From assembly GCA_973895155.1 (NCBI GenBank), contig OZ316894.1:5456001-5520000 (forward strand): DNA of 64,000 nt, written 5' to 3'. Under the pieces are notes generated by a model. It did no database searches and was not told the origin of the DNA. It worked only from the letters and a program-made list of their open reading frames with translations. This stretch comes from Marsupella aquatica. Lineage: Eukaryota; Marchantiophyta. A program made the position numbers and the translations under genes. Within the stretch, counting starts at the first letter, position 1. Each line of letters starts with the position of its first letter. Positions 44,682 through 58,129 of this stretch are shown in pieces.

Positions 44682-47600
44682 TTACAATTGTACGCGCCAT
44701 TCCGGTTCTTCACTGAAAGCTGAGTACATGGAGTCTAAGTTGGCAGGGTATAGTCTATGTACATCTCCCATGCCTAACAAAGAGAGCTCTGCCATCTTCT
44801 CTATAGCTTTCGCCGTCTCCAATGATTCAAGCCTGCTTCTGTCATCCTCCTCCAGATCAACTGCTGAAGTACTATCTGCAAATTCAGAATGACTCGGCAA
44901 GGATGCTCCCGGGCTAAACGCAGGAACAACAAATTCACTACCATACCCCCGAAAGGCATCTCGAACCAAGCAATAGCGAAGCAGTTCACTCCAGTTTTCG
45001 TCGAGTGAAAGAACCAGAGGGTGACCCACCACCACCAACATAGCCTAGAAGAAACAATTGTTACCACGTCAGCTGAACAAATCAATGCACTGAATTAAAA
45101 CAACAAATGAAATGAAGGAAAGATGTATCAGGCCGACATTTTCCACTCTCGTCCATTATTTGATGTCACCACTTCCGGTATGACCTACAGGCTGTCGAAT
45201 GCCTTTTCAACAAATGCGAGAACCGAGAAGTACAGATTTGATAAACTTCTCATCAGGCGTAACCAGTGAGAGCATTGTGAATGAACTCAAATCACTCAGA
45301 AAGAAACCTCAAATCAGGACACAAATCCACTCAATAGTTTGACCAGCCTGGCTCCATCTTGACAACTGTGAGGAAATGACTGAAGAGAATTTCATCATGA
45401 GCTGAATGTCAGCCTCATTGACCTGGTCTATTCAAATGTCCAAGCTCAACTTGAAATCCCCTGTGACAGCTGCTACACAGCAATACGACTTGCCATCAAG
45501 AGCTTCTCACAACCACCTTCATAAGTCCAGGATAATTGGAATTAACAAACACAGGCACTTACTTTAGCTCGAGTGATAGCCACATTGAAACGTTTCGCAT
45601 TACTGAGGAAACCAATCTGGCGAGTCTTTTCAGTGGATTTCACTTGTCTAAGCGATTCAGGACGTGTCAAAACAGTAGAGATGAATACAACCCTTTCCTC
45701 TTGACCCTGCACCGACAGTTTATCTTTAGCTCGTTGATCACGAGTCCCTTAGTTCAGGGTTTGCATTTGGACGTGCTAAACTAGACCAGGATACTTCTAA
45801 GCCGTGTGCTCCTCCTCATATTCAGAGTTCTAGACCGGCGAAGTGCAAAACGTAGTAAAGCAAAATATCAGCATGCCTTACTGGAGTTCACACAAAAGCA
45901 GAAGCAATGTGCTCGCGTCCCGGTTAGCGTGGGCAACACGAGAAAAGCTCACAATACTGTAATCGATTTCAAGCAAAAGCACAGACCTGGTAATCATCAA
46001 CTGTTCCCACCCTCACAGCTCCTAGCCTCCTTGAACGCAAAACCAGTCGGAGTTTTTGTACCTAATGGGCCAACGAATTGCGATTTGAATTAAACATGAA
46101 TAGCTTCTTCGCCAGTGCAACGCAATGAACTAGCACAGAAGTAAAACCTGGTAATGGCATTCAAGTCGTTAAGAATGAAATACCGCAGTTTCAAAACCAA
46201 ATCTCGTCGAAACTAACTGAAAAAGAAGATAGACATAAACTCAGCTCTTCACCTGTCGACGATATGGAGCCATGACACCTATATCACCTGCTGTAATCTG
46301 AGTCTTGGACACCAGACCCGTGATCAAGTCTGCTACCTTTCCAGCTTCCACTGTATTTGAAAGTGAAAAACTGGGTCAGAAGAAACAACCTTTATATTAC
46401 CACAGTAGAGCCAAGTGCTCAAAGATGCAAAGCATATATTCATATAAGAGAAAAAACAACAGCTCTGGGAAAAGACATAGGGATCAATGACCATAGTTTA
46501 GCAAAATAAATGTTTACCAGGGTTGAAATATGAAGGGGATTCACCCTCACGCAGTTGCTGCCCCTTTACACCATAGAAAAGCATAGGAAAATCACCCTTC
46601 AACTCATCCCAATCCCGGGGAGGAGTAATCTGACTTTCCTGCTCAGCAACCAGCGTACTTCGCGTTAGAGCGTCAGTTCTCTACTTTGCATGACAAGGCA
46701 TCTTCCATGTTCTTCTTTGAACACGTTGCATATGAGAGAAGAAAGACTTCGCATGAGGTGATTTGTATGTCCATCTGGACTGAAACGACAGCTCGACAAC
46801 CTCTGCTACAGGGATGCAGGCAAGAAATGTGGGCAAGAAATGTGGGCAAGAAATGAAGGCACTGTTTCATTTTGTTCACTCAAGACAAACGTATCCTTGT
46901 TCTTGCAGCCGAAAGGATCACATCAGAGACGTTCGGCAAATGTGACCTTAAGTACAAAAATTAGGCAGATTAACTGCGAGTCTAGTAGTCCACCACTTTC
47001 CAAGCTAAAGATAGACCATACTACCCACATGAGAGAATTCTATAACATATAGAAAGGATCTCCCTTGCCACTTTGCTACTCACCGGAGCTGATGCAATGA
47101 GTTCATTGTTGTAGAATAATCTGGATGGAAGCTCCAACAACTGGGGTATTACCAGAAAACAGCGGTGCACAAGAGGATTAGGAAACTGGGCAAAACGCAA
47201 TTTTAGCGCAGCTGACCAACTTGCCTGAGAGAAAAACAGCACGCTCTTTGCATATCATACTTTGATTTTAGAATATGAAGCCTCTACCTTTCCATTTGCT
47301 CGATAGTTGCGAACAAGCTTTGTAACCACTGAGCGGGTGGCTCCTTTGGGCTTGTGATCGTCCTCTTCCGTTGATTGAAATCGACCGATTAATGTGTCAT
47401 CAAGCCCACTTTCTGCAGCCAGTCTTGAGTGTACCTGTTGAGAGGATATCAGGGAAATTAAACGCCAAACCTTGATCTCCTCATTTAACCAAAACTGTAC
47501 GGGACCTAGACGACCTCCAATGGTATAGACGACATTACTAACCCATCCCACATTATTTGTCCCACGGGTTAGAGGGGTAAAGAAAGAGAAGCTCAATAAT

Positions 47601-50600
47601 AAATTATTAACTATTTAAGAACGAGACGCAAGAAATAAACTCTCGGCTGTGCATCAGAAGGTAAGCGTGGAAAAATACCCTTAGCTTACAAAACACTTCT
47701 TATGATTTTCCTTGGCTTATGTTTTCGGCTCGAAGAGATGGTAACTGTGTACTGTCATCATAAATTTACCCAACAAAGAAAAACCATCTTTGAAGCAACG
47801 TTTTCAGAAGACAAAATGAGAGTGTCAGGCTGACACCATAAGCGATAAGTGAGGGAACAAGGGCCACTCTCAAGGCTTGACTGGTAGCCACTTTTATAGT
47901 TTGTGAGACCAGAGACACGCAACACAGCTTTCAGTCAAACATTCCATTATTAACTGAACATTACGAAAATGGAGAACTCTCTTACCACAGGCCCGAGTTG
48001 CTTTGGATCCCCACAGAGAACATAAACAGTGTTTGGGTTGCCCAGTGAGAATGGAATCAACGCTTCTGGAATGAGAGCCTGCCACAACGCAAGATTCGTC
48101 ACTGTTCAAAACTTCCGTGCAAATACATTGAAATAACATTGATTAATCAGCACGCACACAGCAGTAACAAAGTAATGAAATTTCCGTTACAGAAGAGATA
48201 GAGGCTTATGATCAAGAAACGAACAGCGAGGTCCACCTACAATGAAATAGACTACTGAAATTAAATCCAGTGCCAACCTTGTCACAAAAATACGCACCTG
48301 GCCTGCCTCATCGATTAAAATGTGTGTAAACGACCCAATTCTTCGGCAAAGGGGATCTTCATTGAGCATCCCAGCAGATCCACAAGTGCATACAATCACT
48401 TTGAATTTCAACATCTCATCACCCGGCCTTGACAAGACCGTGGAATTACAAAACCTATGCAAAGAATTCTCATAGTCAGTTGCTCCATTTAAGCATCTTG
48501 CCCACTAAATAACATCAAACATTAAGTAATGTCCAATGAATGGGTAGACGGAGGGGACACTCAAAACGGATAGGAAAACACTTACGGGTACACATCCACT
48601 TTTATGGATGCCATAGTTCTGCGGGGATCATTCATTCTCCACATCAACGAAGAATCCTTAAACCCCCCGGCTGCAATCCCGCTGACATGGAAGAAAACCA
48701 AACAAGTGGTAAAACGTTCATTATAGTTTATCGGCTCTGGAATCAAAAACTTATATGTATGTTTAATTTCAACTTTGATTTCAATTTTTTTTGTAGGACT
48801 TAGCTACCTGCAAAGTATATCTGCAGCAAAATTGGATGGTGCGCAAACGCATAACCTTGCCCAAGGATCTCGTGCGAGCACCTGAAGGACACATTCTACC
48901 ATCTGCATGGTGCATTAACAAAATCCATTTACTTAATTTTGCAACTAAATGCGGTACAGAATGCTACTGGCAGGGAAGACGGAACAGAAAATGATGCGGC
49001 CATTCAATCCCTTCCTCGTCATAGATCTTCGGAACGATCGCCACTTCACGTCTATGAAATTCAAGGACCGACAGAAGGAACAACAACTGCAAACAACAGA
49101 TCGGCAACAGAGTGGAAGCTCACTGTGACAGTCTTTCCCGTCCCAGGAGGCCCCAGAATAACGTAAGGTCCAGATCCTGGAACATGATTGGCAATGTTCT
49201 CCACAGCTTGGCGTTGCTCCATGTTAAGAAATTTATTTATCTGAACCAACAATGACACCCCAAAAAATATCATTAGAAGCAAAAGGACCCACTTTACAAT
49301 ATAATCTGAAAATAGGGACATTGATTTCAGTTTTCTTTTGCACGCGGTCTGTCACATTGTATGTAGAGGAGCTTGCCGCCATCCATAGGTGATCTTGATA
49401 TTTACATACCATTTCAGGGCGCTCCAAACCTGCATTCCTGCGAGTAGACAACATTGTCACTGACGTGAAATGCAATCCTACCACCGTGCACAGACAGTCG
49501 ACAAAAATCCTCCCCTATTGGCCAAAGAGGTCTCACTTAAAGTTTTTGCGAGAGGCATCTGCTGGACCACAGCTCCTAGTCCAATTCAATGCATAGAAAA
49601 AGACAAACAAGATGACATGATGATGAAAGTTACCTTGCCGGGGGGGGCTTCGACCTGATCCCATTTTTTGGTTTGATCGGGGGAGCCCTTGTCTGACTGG
49701 AAGACTCGCCCAGAAGTCTTCTACCGCAAATACATGGAAGAAGCTTTGCAGATGAAGTAGCTACATTCAAAAGTGCAGCATACATACGCTGCCACCGAAA
49801 TGTTTAGACAAATTTTGTTAGAGGCTTGTCATATTAAGAAGTATTCGAACAGCAGCAAATGACTGACTTGAGGGGAAAAGAAAACCATATCTCCAGACGT
49901 ATGATACTTACTGAAAGGACTAGTCGATCAAACGTAAATCGGACATGAACAAGTGTTGGTGCTGGAGGCATTGGGCAGCTTCCAAGAAATGTTCTCGAAA
50001 GTTGCAGTGTTAAACGTGGTTTTGGCTGATATTCCACAGCAATGACTTTTGCTGCGCACTCCATTAGTGGATTTCGTTCCCAGCGAATATAGACAAAATC
50101 GTCAACAAACACTGACGGTCGATTTTCGGGGAGTCCTGGGACCTTGTATCAAACAAAAGCACCAACAGTGATCTAGTCAGGTCTGCATCTAATGACGTCC
50201 CAGGACTGCAGACAATCTCGTATCAGTTGTTCTGAGTCGAATTCACACCTAATTCAACTTTGCAAACGGAATGAAATTTGAGATATTTCAGATTTGTACG
50301 AAGCATGAAGGTTTTCGGCATCCTTATTACATGGCATTCTCTAGGCATGCAACCCATTGGATACGATGGATTAGGACTCAGAAGCGGTTTCCAGGATTGT
50401 CGATACAAAATTTGTCACATACTCTTCACAACATGGAAATACCGATATAAAAATTCCCGGGGCGGCCTCAAGAAACGCCTCAAAGCCTAGAAGCGACTCT
50501 TTCATTCCACGGACTTCATTTCCAGTTCCACGTTTCCTTGATTACATTTAAGAAAGGAATTCGTAAAGCACAAGGAGAACCTCAGAAACAGAGAACCTGA

Positions 50601-53251
50601 CGGCATACCTCCATTACGAAAGTAAGAGAATCACGAAAGACTAGCCTGACATTGAACATATCATATTCTTTAATATCCCGCACCATAGCCACCTCTTCCA
50701 GAGCGAGTAAGCGAGCAAACTGCCAAGACACGGCATGAGTTCAATAGATGTAAAAAAAGCCTGCCAAGTATAATATAAGACGAAAAGATATGTGAAAACG
50801 CTCACCTGTCGAATCTGCTTCGCAGAGCAATCACATAGTCGTGTTGGACTAGTGGGTGGTGATAACAATAGTCTGCTGTGCAGAACCTCTTCCAAACGGT
50901 GAATTTGCCAAGGCCATAAAGACAGCTGGTAAGTTTGATTGAAGGCGGGCATTTGCATTCTCCAATCCCTTAAATCGTCACCCATTGAGTCTCGTTTAAT
51001 AGAAGTCTGGGCCACAGCCACATCGAAGAAGACGGGTTTGTGGTCAAAAAGGCATCTCAAATATGCTGGATAGAAAGGCTTGGCTTCTGTGCTGTACACA
51101 TTTGTACAAAAAACGAAATTCGTTAGTACTTCAGTCACTGCAAACAGTGAAACCATGAAACATAAAAATAAAGAATCAAGCCAACAAGAAGCTATGGAAT
51201 CAGTGAGCTCTATAGTCCCCGGCCGCAGTTAGGAACTAGGACAGAGAGGAGGACAATGGCTAAACGCCAGTCAACGGAAGTTAAAATCCGAGAGCCGGTG
51301 ACTGCAGTTCTAAGATGTGAGTAGTGTGCTCTATTTCTGTAAACTAGGAAATCATGTTCCCTATTATTTCTTCTTGGCTGTGGTGTTGACACGACGTATC
51401 AACAACTGGGTGTTCAGGCACCTTTCTGGAATTTGCCAGTTCATTTTGTGAAATTGCGTATATTATTTGGCTAAAAGTCTACGCCCCTCAAATGTTGAAT
51501 CTGTAAAAAGATAGGGTTGACCTTTGGGTACCGCATGGCCAAAATTGATGAATCACTTATAAATCTTGCTCCTTCATCCTAGCCTTGAGCTAATTCATCT
51601 GTCAAGACATGCCACTGGACTTCTCTCAAGATCTCTTTATTTCCCGATACTAGTCAGACTAGATTGTTCACAAAAACTGCTCCACTGATGAAGCGATTGT
51701 TGATGATTACCAAACCTATTTTTGTGTGGAAGTCACATGGCTACACGAAGCAATCTGGATGGTGTTAGGCTGTTAGTATGCTAGTATGTTAGGAGGTGCT
51801 TACGAACCTTAAACATGTTTGCACATCTTGGATGTTGTGTCCTATCAAAGCTGACACACGTCGACCAATCACAAAAATATTCTTGTTGTTTTCATCTAGA
51901 GAACTTCCGCTTCCAAAAATGAACAAGAGCCACTGCTGATGCCAAGCAATATCTTGTTGATTGCACCTGAGTTCCTGCAGAAAGTAGGAGCCATTGAGCT
52001 TCAGGGACAACATTTGCAGAGGAGCAGAAGACTCAGTGTATACGGCCAAAATCCGCTAGTCAGTGAGCACTCGGAGAAGGGCAACATCGAGCTGTCAAAC
52101 GAATAGAGGCTCACTACTTGTCAGAGGCTTAGCGTGGAAAGAGCTGACAGACTTAGAGGGCGCTGTACCACATTCTGTCAACCTAGAACCTACCGCAGTT
52201 ACTTGATATTGTGCTCCTGCTCTGATTGTTACACCAGATGAACCTTCATCAAGTGCTCGGTGAGTCTGCTCAATGTCATAGTGATGAGCCAGTCCAAAGT
52301 CATCATGGAGCTTGAAGGTTTTATCTATCGATGGAACACCGCAAACATCCAAAAGTACCACAGGCTGTGGACCTTCATTCAAAACAACTAGTGTTCTGAA
52401 ATATTGTGGCACAGGTCTGTCATACGGAACAGCTGGTATATCAGAACTAGCCCACCCTGCCAAATCATCAACCGCATACATCAGTCTGGTAAAACCTATA
52501 GAAACATTTTCTGTGGCGCGGGATTTTAAGTTGATTATTAAGACTGAGCCTTATGGGTACGAATATGATTCACAGAGAAAATTTAAATTTACATGAGTAC
52601 GAAGAACAAACGGTAATATATGCATCTCAAGGCTTCAGATTAGGAATTTAAAACTCAACGCATGTGCAACGATTGGGCCTGGGTGTGAAATTGTGTACCG
52701 ACACGTTTAAGACCAAAATCTGCGTGACCAATGATTGATACTCCATGCTTGCTGCAGGCAAGCTCCTGCACCGGTATGGCTATAGACGTTTTGATTTTCT
52801 CCTGATGTTCAGAACTTCCTTTCCAGTCCTTCATCCACCCCACCAACTCGCAGCATTCTGCTTGAAGCACATTATCCAGAGGCCCAGCTGTTGCAACCTG
52901 CTCTCGATACAAAAAATTACCAATCTCTTGCCCAATTGTACCAGCAGCAGCAGCAGTACTGTTCGTCTTACCGGGTTTCAAAATCTCCGGGGCAGCCAAA
53001 CTCCAGCACAACGCAATGGTCAAATGTGCCACGGCTTGAGCACGAGCTGAATCTTGCTGGGTGTCTCCTTCAGAGTTCCCGCCAAGAAAAGTAATCAACG
53101 TTTTGGTCTCGAGATACGGAACTAGATCATCGCCAGCCAGAAACGCATCCTGCATGTTTTGGAGCTTTTTATCTGGAAACTGATGCAAAAATTGTGCATA
53201 ACCGAAGGGATCAGTTCTCAGCATACGAGGATTCAGGTCCGTCGCCGCCAT
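44682..53251 (-). CDS. SDE3: SDE3/MOV10-like superfamily 1 RNA helicase
   Basis: Twenty exons from ATG 53251 to TAA 44682: 53251-52699, 52495-52194, 52055-51808, 51091-50806, 50719-50609, 50142-49912, 49788-49634, 49437-49410, 49240-49124, 48902-48808, 48681-48586, 48454-48298, 48078-47986, 47434-47288, 47140-47084, 46680-46518, 46350-46253, 46061-45987, 45706-45563, 45044-44682. Every phase agrees, giving 1172 residues (SDE3 and MOV10 are about 1000). Helicase motifs: GPPGTGKT (668-675), VCAPSNFAAD, ILIDEAGQ (789-792), LCGDPKQLGPV, VRNYRANG (usually NYRSHP), VMAPYRRQ, VGTVDDYQGQE, and NAKRFNVAITRA. The UPF1-like beta-barrel region precedes motif I. The first ~180 residues are an extension I do not recognise. 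SDE3 acts with ARGONAUTE proteins in RNA silencing. Exon 16 could start at 46638 instead. Exon 8 is only 28 nt. Confidence 0.92.
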
Positions 53252-53925
53252 GCCTCCCTTCGAAATACGATGCACTACGATAGCTTCTGCACCCTCCTGC
53301 ACTAATTCGAGGCCCTCCAGAAAATAAAATTCTGTCCTCGGAGCTGAACTGAGCTGAGCTAATAAGAAAGAAACTTCGAACGAGAACAGACGGACCGGAA
53401 ACAGGGAAGAACTGAAGAAGAGGGCAGCAATTGCAGGGAGAGGAATTGGCAGCTCACAAAAAATTCAACATGCGTTAAAAGGGGGTGGAGTGGAGAAACA
53501 GCGGGAGCTCTACGAGAGAGAACACGACAACTCCACCCCCAAAAAAGAAACAAACCGCCGGAACATTGAAAGATAGCAATCCCCGAAAAACGGGAGCAGC
53601 GAGATTTTGATTGATTGCCGGAGTCCCGTCCCCCATGACCAATGCAGCTCTTCTCCACTTCCGCTCGCCGCGCGACGACGAGGTGGCCCACTCTTCAAAG
53701 AGCTATTGGTCGTCGTCGCCCGAGAGGAAACCCCAACGGACATTGTGTGCAGCAGTGGAGCTCGTGGGGAAGAAGAAGAAGCAATCAATCAATCAACTGA
53801 CAGATTCTCGTTTCGTTTCTTTTCTTTTTCGTTTCGTTTCTTTTCTTTTCTTTTTCGTTTCGTTTCGTTTCGTTTCTTTTTCGTTTCTTTCGTTTTGAGG
53901 AAAGCTAGCGAGTGCTAGGTGCGGG
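53252..53925. promoter_or_regulatory. upstream region of the helicase gene with pyrimidine-rich tract
   Basis: This should hold the 5' UTR and promoter of the minus-strand helicase gene. At about 53808-53895 is a TTTCGTTTC/TTTTC pyrimidine-rich tract, GA-rich when read in the helicase direction. No TATA box was assigned. Small open frames on both strands here are composition artefacts. Confidence 0.4.
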
Positions 53926-54017
53926 GCAGCTGAGCTCATCGTCGCCCGAGGTGCCTTGCAGCTGAGCTCATCGTCGCCCGAGGTGCCTTGCAGCTGAGCT
54001 CATCGTCGGCCGAGGAA
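53926..54017 (+). repeat. 32-bp tandem repeat, about 2.8 copies
   Basis: GCAGCTGAGCTCATCGTCGC plus CCGAGGTGCCTT repeats at about 53926, 53958 and 53990. The third copy has TCGGCCGAGG. It lies about 680 bp upstream of the helicase ATG. Confidence 0.92.
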
Positions 54018-55340
54018 GCGGAATTGGGAATCCGCTCTCGTTCAGCCTGGAGCTGGAGTCCGGGCATAGGACCGACATTGAGGCCAATTGAGCCAATTGA
54101 GCTGATTCACTCTTGAGCTGTCTGTTGTGAGAGTACTTTTCCAGAACGCGAAATTCGAGCCATGATAAGTGTCATTTTTTTTAACATACTCGGCTGAGTT
54201 TTTAAATGCCTTTTTTCCTTAATGGCCTCGGCCAGTGTGTATTTTACTGTTTATGTAGGAGTCCTATTGTACTTATTTTGGCGTGTGGCAGACGGCATGC
54301 AGAATTAGGAACTAATGTCAATGTAGCCCCACTGTAGAGGGTGGCAGCCGGCATGCAGAATCAGGAACTAAATTCAATATAGCCCACTAATCCAGTTCCT
54401 TGGACGCAAATAGAGATGAGTACCAAAAAAAACCTTACTAAATAAAATTCCCTATCATTTCAGTATCGTTTCTCCCTTCCCTATTTCTATTTTAGTATCC
54501 GTTTTCAATTATCCCCTTAGCTTCACTTTAGACAATAGATTTTGATCTTGCGTTATTAGTAAGATGTAGAGTTTAAGAAATCATTGTGATTAGCACCTGA
54601 ATGACGCCATGGTGGACCACCCTCTCGCTCAGAGGGCCCCGTCAATGTAATTTGAGTCCCTCAAGAACAAAATAGACCAGTCTTTTCCAAGAAGTTGCTT
54701 CTAGATTCCATCAGAACCATTCATATGAAGTGCCCAGTCAATTTTGACTGGACATGAGATGGTGAGGTCACTTGTACAAGAAATCTTCCAATCCTCCATG
54801 GAATTCTCCCAATCCTCAGTGGACTTGTGTGGGTCCCCCAAACTGCTTATGCGGACAGTGTAACTCTGGTTATAGTTGGGGAGATATGGGGTCCAAGTTA
54901 GTTGATCAACCTGGCATTGGGTGAGGGTATGGGGCCTAACCTTTAAATGTCAAGTGAGGGCATGTTGTGGTTATGGGACGATTGTAAAGAGAGTGAAAAG
55001 ATACTCTCTTTTCACCTTGACATATCCTCTCACATACTCTACATCTTATCTTTTTCTCACTTTGATATCTTTATCTTAACACAACATTTTTCCCTCACCT
55101 AAACCCTAAACCCTCACTATATATGGCACAGGCATGGGGCTAGTGGAACTATAAATGAAAAAACATTTATCTTTTAGCCCATATCTAGTGTCCATAAGGA
55201 TCTCTTCGCCCATGCTTGTCCCATATATAGTGATGACCCCATACCCTCACTTGAGATCGACATGTGGGCATGTACTGAAATGCTATTTAGTGTGCCCAAA
55301 ATTTTAATAATTATCTACTGTAGTCATTGCACTAAGGGCA
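54018..55340. other. gene-free stretch with several small repeats
   Basis: About 54290-54385 has two diverged copies of GGCAG.CGGCATGCAGAAT.AGGAACTAA. About 55010-55090 has ACATCTT/GATATCTTTATCTT words of the same family as 15950-16915. Around 55097-55113 lies CCTAAACCCTAAACCCTCAC, two plant-type telomere-like units. No gene recognised. Confidence 0.55.
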
Positions 55341-55346
55341 TCACTC

Positions 55347-55412
55347 GGTCTCCTTCAAGTTGGGAGGGGGGTGAGAGCGCCAGGCGGACCCATGGAACCC
55401 ATTCTTTGGTCC
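55347..55412 (+). repeat. ~65-bp direct repeat, second copy at 55778-55860
   Basis: GGTCT(C/G)CTTCAAGTTGGGAG and GGCGGACCCATGGAACCCAT plus TCTTTGGTCC are shared by both copies. The second copy has an internal duplication of GTTGGGAGGGGGGTGA. They lie about 430 bp apart. Confidence 0.85.
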
Positions 55413-55419
55413 ATAGTTA

Positions 55420-56513
55420 TCTAGTCATTGCACTAGGGTGTCTCAAATAATTATGAAAAAAAGTTGCATACACAGGTGGCCCAAGACGCAGTCGGGCGCT
55501 TCGCGACAGGGTTGATGAGGGCCAACATTGTCTGGGGTAGTGAATTATGAGACTGGTCACGGGTGCAAATGCCAATGGCCTATAACTCCTGGTTTTAGGT
55601 CTTTTGTTAGTTGGCATTGTAATCGCAGCCGGGCGGGGGTTTCGGTCAAAATTCCCTGGCGTGACTGGTTGGTGCCCGACCAATCTTGTCCGGAGGCCCG
55701 GGCGCCGATACTCCCAGGCGCAGAAATTTCCTCAAACTCCCTATATGTGAGACACCCTACTAATAAGGGGATCCCTTGGTCTGCTTCAAGTTGGGAGGGG
55801 GGTGAAGTTGGGAGTGGGGTGAGACCGCCAGGCGGACCCATGGAACCCATTCTTTGGTCCGCGAAAAAATCGGAGAACTCTCGACGAGAGATCTGAGAAT
55901 TTGAATTCCTGAGTGCGGTGAGAAGAAGTTCCTCGAGAGCTTTCGGAGCTATGGTCTGTTTGGCCCTGAAGCTTCAGACGGAGGTGTGAGTTTCTGAAAT
56001 GCGCAATGAACAAAGAATGGAGCCGTAAATGGTGAGACCAAAAAAAAATTGAGAACTCTCGACGATTCGGTATCTCGGGACTGAAGGTCCAAACAGAGAT
56101 TTGAGATGTCGGAGAATGGAGATGCTGAATTGCGGAAGTTCGTTGAGAACTCTCGGAGAAATCGTATCTGCGGTGCAGAGCTATGTTAATTAACACTCTG
56201 TCTCGTACTCGTGGTTCGCAATTAGGTCGGAGCGTGTTCTCAAGCTCCCGCAAAGAAATCTTATCTCGATCCACTCTCTCTCTGTCTCGGTTTCGCGCAG
56301 AAATCTTAGCTTTACAGACACTGTCTGTGCACCGCCTTTTCAAGCAGTCAGTGATCTTTGAATTCGGTGATCTTGACGTTCTAAAATTTCTGCAATAATG
56401 TCTCCTGCACTTCACTTGCATGTGTCCACGGTGGTGGAGATCATGGTCTAACAAGCAACTGAGAAAAATTACGAAACCGGCTCTCGTGTCCCTCGCAATT
56501 TCTTCCTGTTGAC
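55420..56513. other. gene-free or 5' UTR stretch upstream of the gene at 56514
   Basis: Contains repeated GAGAACTCTCGACGA/GAGAACTCTCGGAGA words (55872, 56051, 56150) and a long antisense open frame (56454-55786) with no recognisable domain and an Arg/Ser/His-rich composition typical of chance frames. Part of 56170-56513 may be 5' UTR. Confidence 0.4.
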
Positions 56514-57856
56514 ATGGGCCCTGCGTGCGGACGGAAGGACAGCACTTCGCTCGGGAATCCTGATCAGCACGAAAATATGCGGCAGTCTGTATACAAAACC
56601 AATGAACAGTTCTCTCAGGGGGAACCAGAATGTTTTACTCAACTCTCTGAACTGGCGAATCTTGAGGACCTTAGTAGATTCACTAGAGACACATCTGTTC
56701 CCAGCAGATTGTCTCTAACAGATATCTCAAGAAAGGACACCACGAGCGCAGAGAACACGATCAATCTCGATTCGTCCTGTCCGCTGTGGTCTCAAATTTC
56801 TTCGTCGTCGTCACAACCATTTTCAAGCAAACTTTTACCGGCCAATTCTGGCAATCCACAGACTGGCACAAAAACTGGAGACGTTCTAGTCAATGCAGGG
56901 TTCGGTACAACTCCAAAACGGTCCAGCTCATCATCACATATTCTTCACGGCCCGCCACGTTTCTCGCAGCTGTTGACACAAGCCTCTCAGTCCAAACAAG
57001 GATTGCCAATAGCCACCCGAACTCCCGACTCTGGGATGAGGAAGAGAAAATCAGGTACGTATCTCATCCATGCATGGGACAACTATTTATCGAGACAGGA
57101 GGATAAAAACCGCGCTATTTCTCTTCTTTAGCCATTGATGTATAGCGGCAATTCTGTCACTGTGCATTGCCAAACTTCGGGTCATATTTATCGTCTTGAA
57201 AAGTGATCCTTAGAATCTCATCTCACGTCACCAGAGATTTGCAACAAAGGATACACCTCGAGCCTCAGCTAATTAGCGCAGACCTAGATCACATCTTGTG
57301 CAGAAGTTCTGTATTCCACGAAATGTTCGGAGGAGGCTGTCACTCTCAAAGATGGTAACCGGGATATGCATTCGAGGAGTGCGATTCTACGAGAGCAGGT
57401 TCTGGTAAGTACATTTAAAACAATCGTAATTGAGTGCACTTTACTTCATCGAACGGTGTGGTAAAGCTGCTTTGATCGAGGCCCTATCCTTGAGTGGAAA
57501 TCCTCGCCTGCTGTGCATTTCTTATGGTACGGGAGCCTTCGATGATCTAAATAGGCCTTCCAATCCATGATCTTTTGAACTTTGAACCACGCAGGCAAGT
57601 CTGCTGGCACCAGATTTCGAAGGTATGTTCCAACTTGTCAAATCCCATTTCTCTTCGGCTTTCATGACCAGCGAGCAGACACTTTCTGTATGTTATGCAG
57701 TGTGTGCATCTTTGAAAGTTGTACTCGTGCACGAAAGCAGCAGGGACAATCTTCACTGTTGACTTAAATAGGAGACGAACACCTTCGTCAGAGATTTCAA
57801 AAATATTGGAATCTTACGAGAAAACCGTTCAATATCTAAACGAGCCGATAGACTGA
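56514..57856 (+). CDS. spliced gene of unknown function, Ser-rich protein
   Basis: Four exons with matching phases: 56514-57054 (ends TCAG before GTACGT), 57304-57404 (before GTAAGT), 57595-57622 (28 nt, before GTATGT) and 57792-57856 with a TGA. They give 244 residues. The long first exon encodes a polar, Ser/Thr/Pro-rich, probably disordered region (HILHGPPRFSQLLTQASQ, TPDSGMRKRKS). Later exons look helical (SAILREQVLASLLAPDFE, EISKILESYEKTVQYLNE). I do not recognise the family. Strongly coding-like blocks follow at 57879-58007, 58051-58097 (FLAEVELVWNEIQE) and 58130-58392 (ending GRFSPSVSERF and a stop), but I could not join them in phase. The protein may therefore be longer, and the TGA at 57854 may be an intron base or an alternative end. 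Confidence 0.5.
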
Positions 57857-58129
57857 CAGAGTGTTGTTGAAATACCAGTAAGAATTGGAACACGCCACTG
57901 GATTTCTTTGATGACGGATGTCTGAAAGGATTCGATATGCAAAGTGCTATTTCCATTAGACAGCAACTCAGATCAGCTCTGCCTGTCAAATGCCAAAGCA
58001 ACTTAAAGTAATCCTGCTAATATTTGCTACTATGAAATGTTGTCCCTAGATTTTCTGGCGGAGGTGGAGTTAGTCTGGAATGAAATACAAGAAAGTGTGT
58101 AACTTGGAATTTCAAGTCCTTGTAAATCA

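Noticed and set aside
50223-50408. Open frame within the helicase gene as a possible exon
   Set aside because: The flanking exons (50719-50609 and 50142-49912) join directly in phase and match the family order; inserting this block is not needed and does not match SDE3/MOV10.
53251-53302. Helicase start at 53302
   Set aside because: That position is GTG, not ATG. The first ATG is at 53251 in a good context (GGAGGCATGGCGGCG).
55097-55116. Interstitial telomere
   Set aside because: Only two CCTAAA-type units; too short to be more than a telo-box-like word.
55786-56454. 222-codon open frame on the minus strand
   Set aside because: Arg/Ser/His-rich chance frame, antisense to the leader of the 56514 gene, with no motif or splice support.
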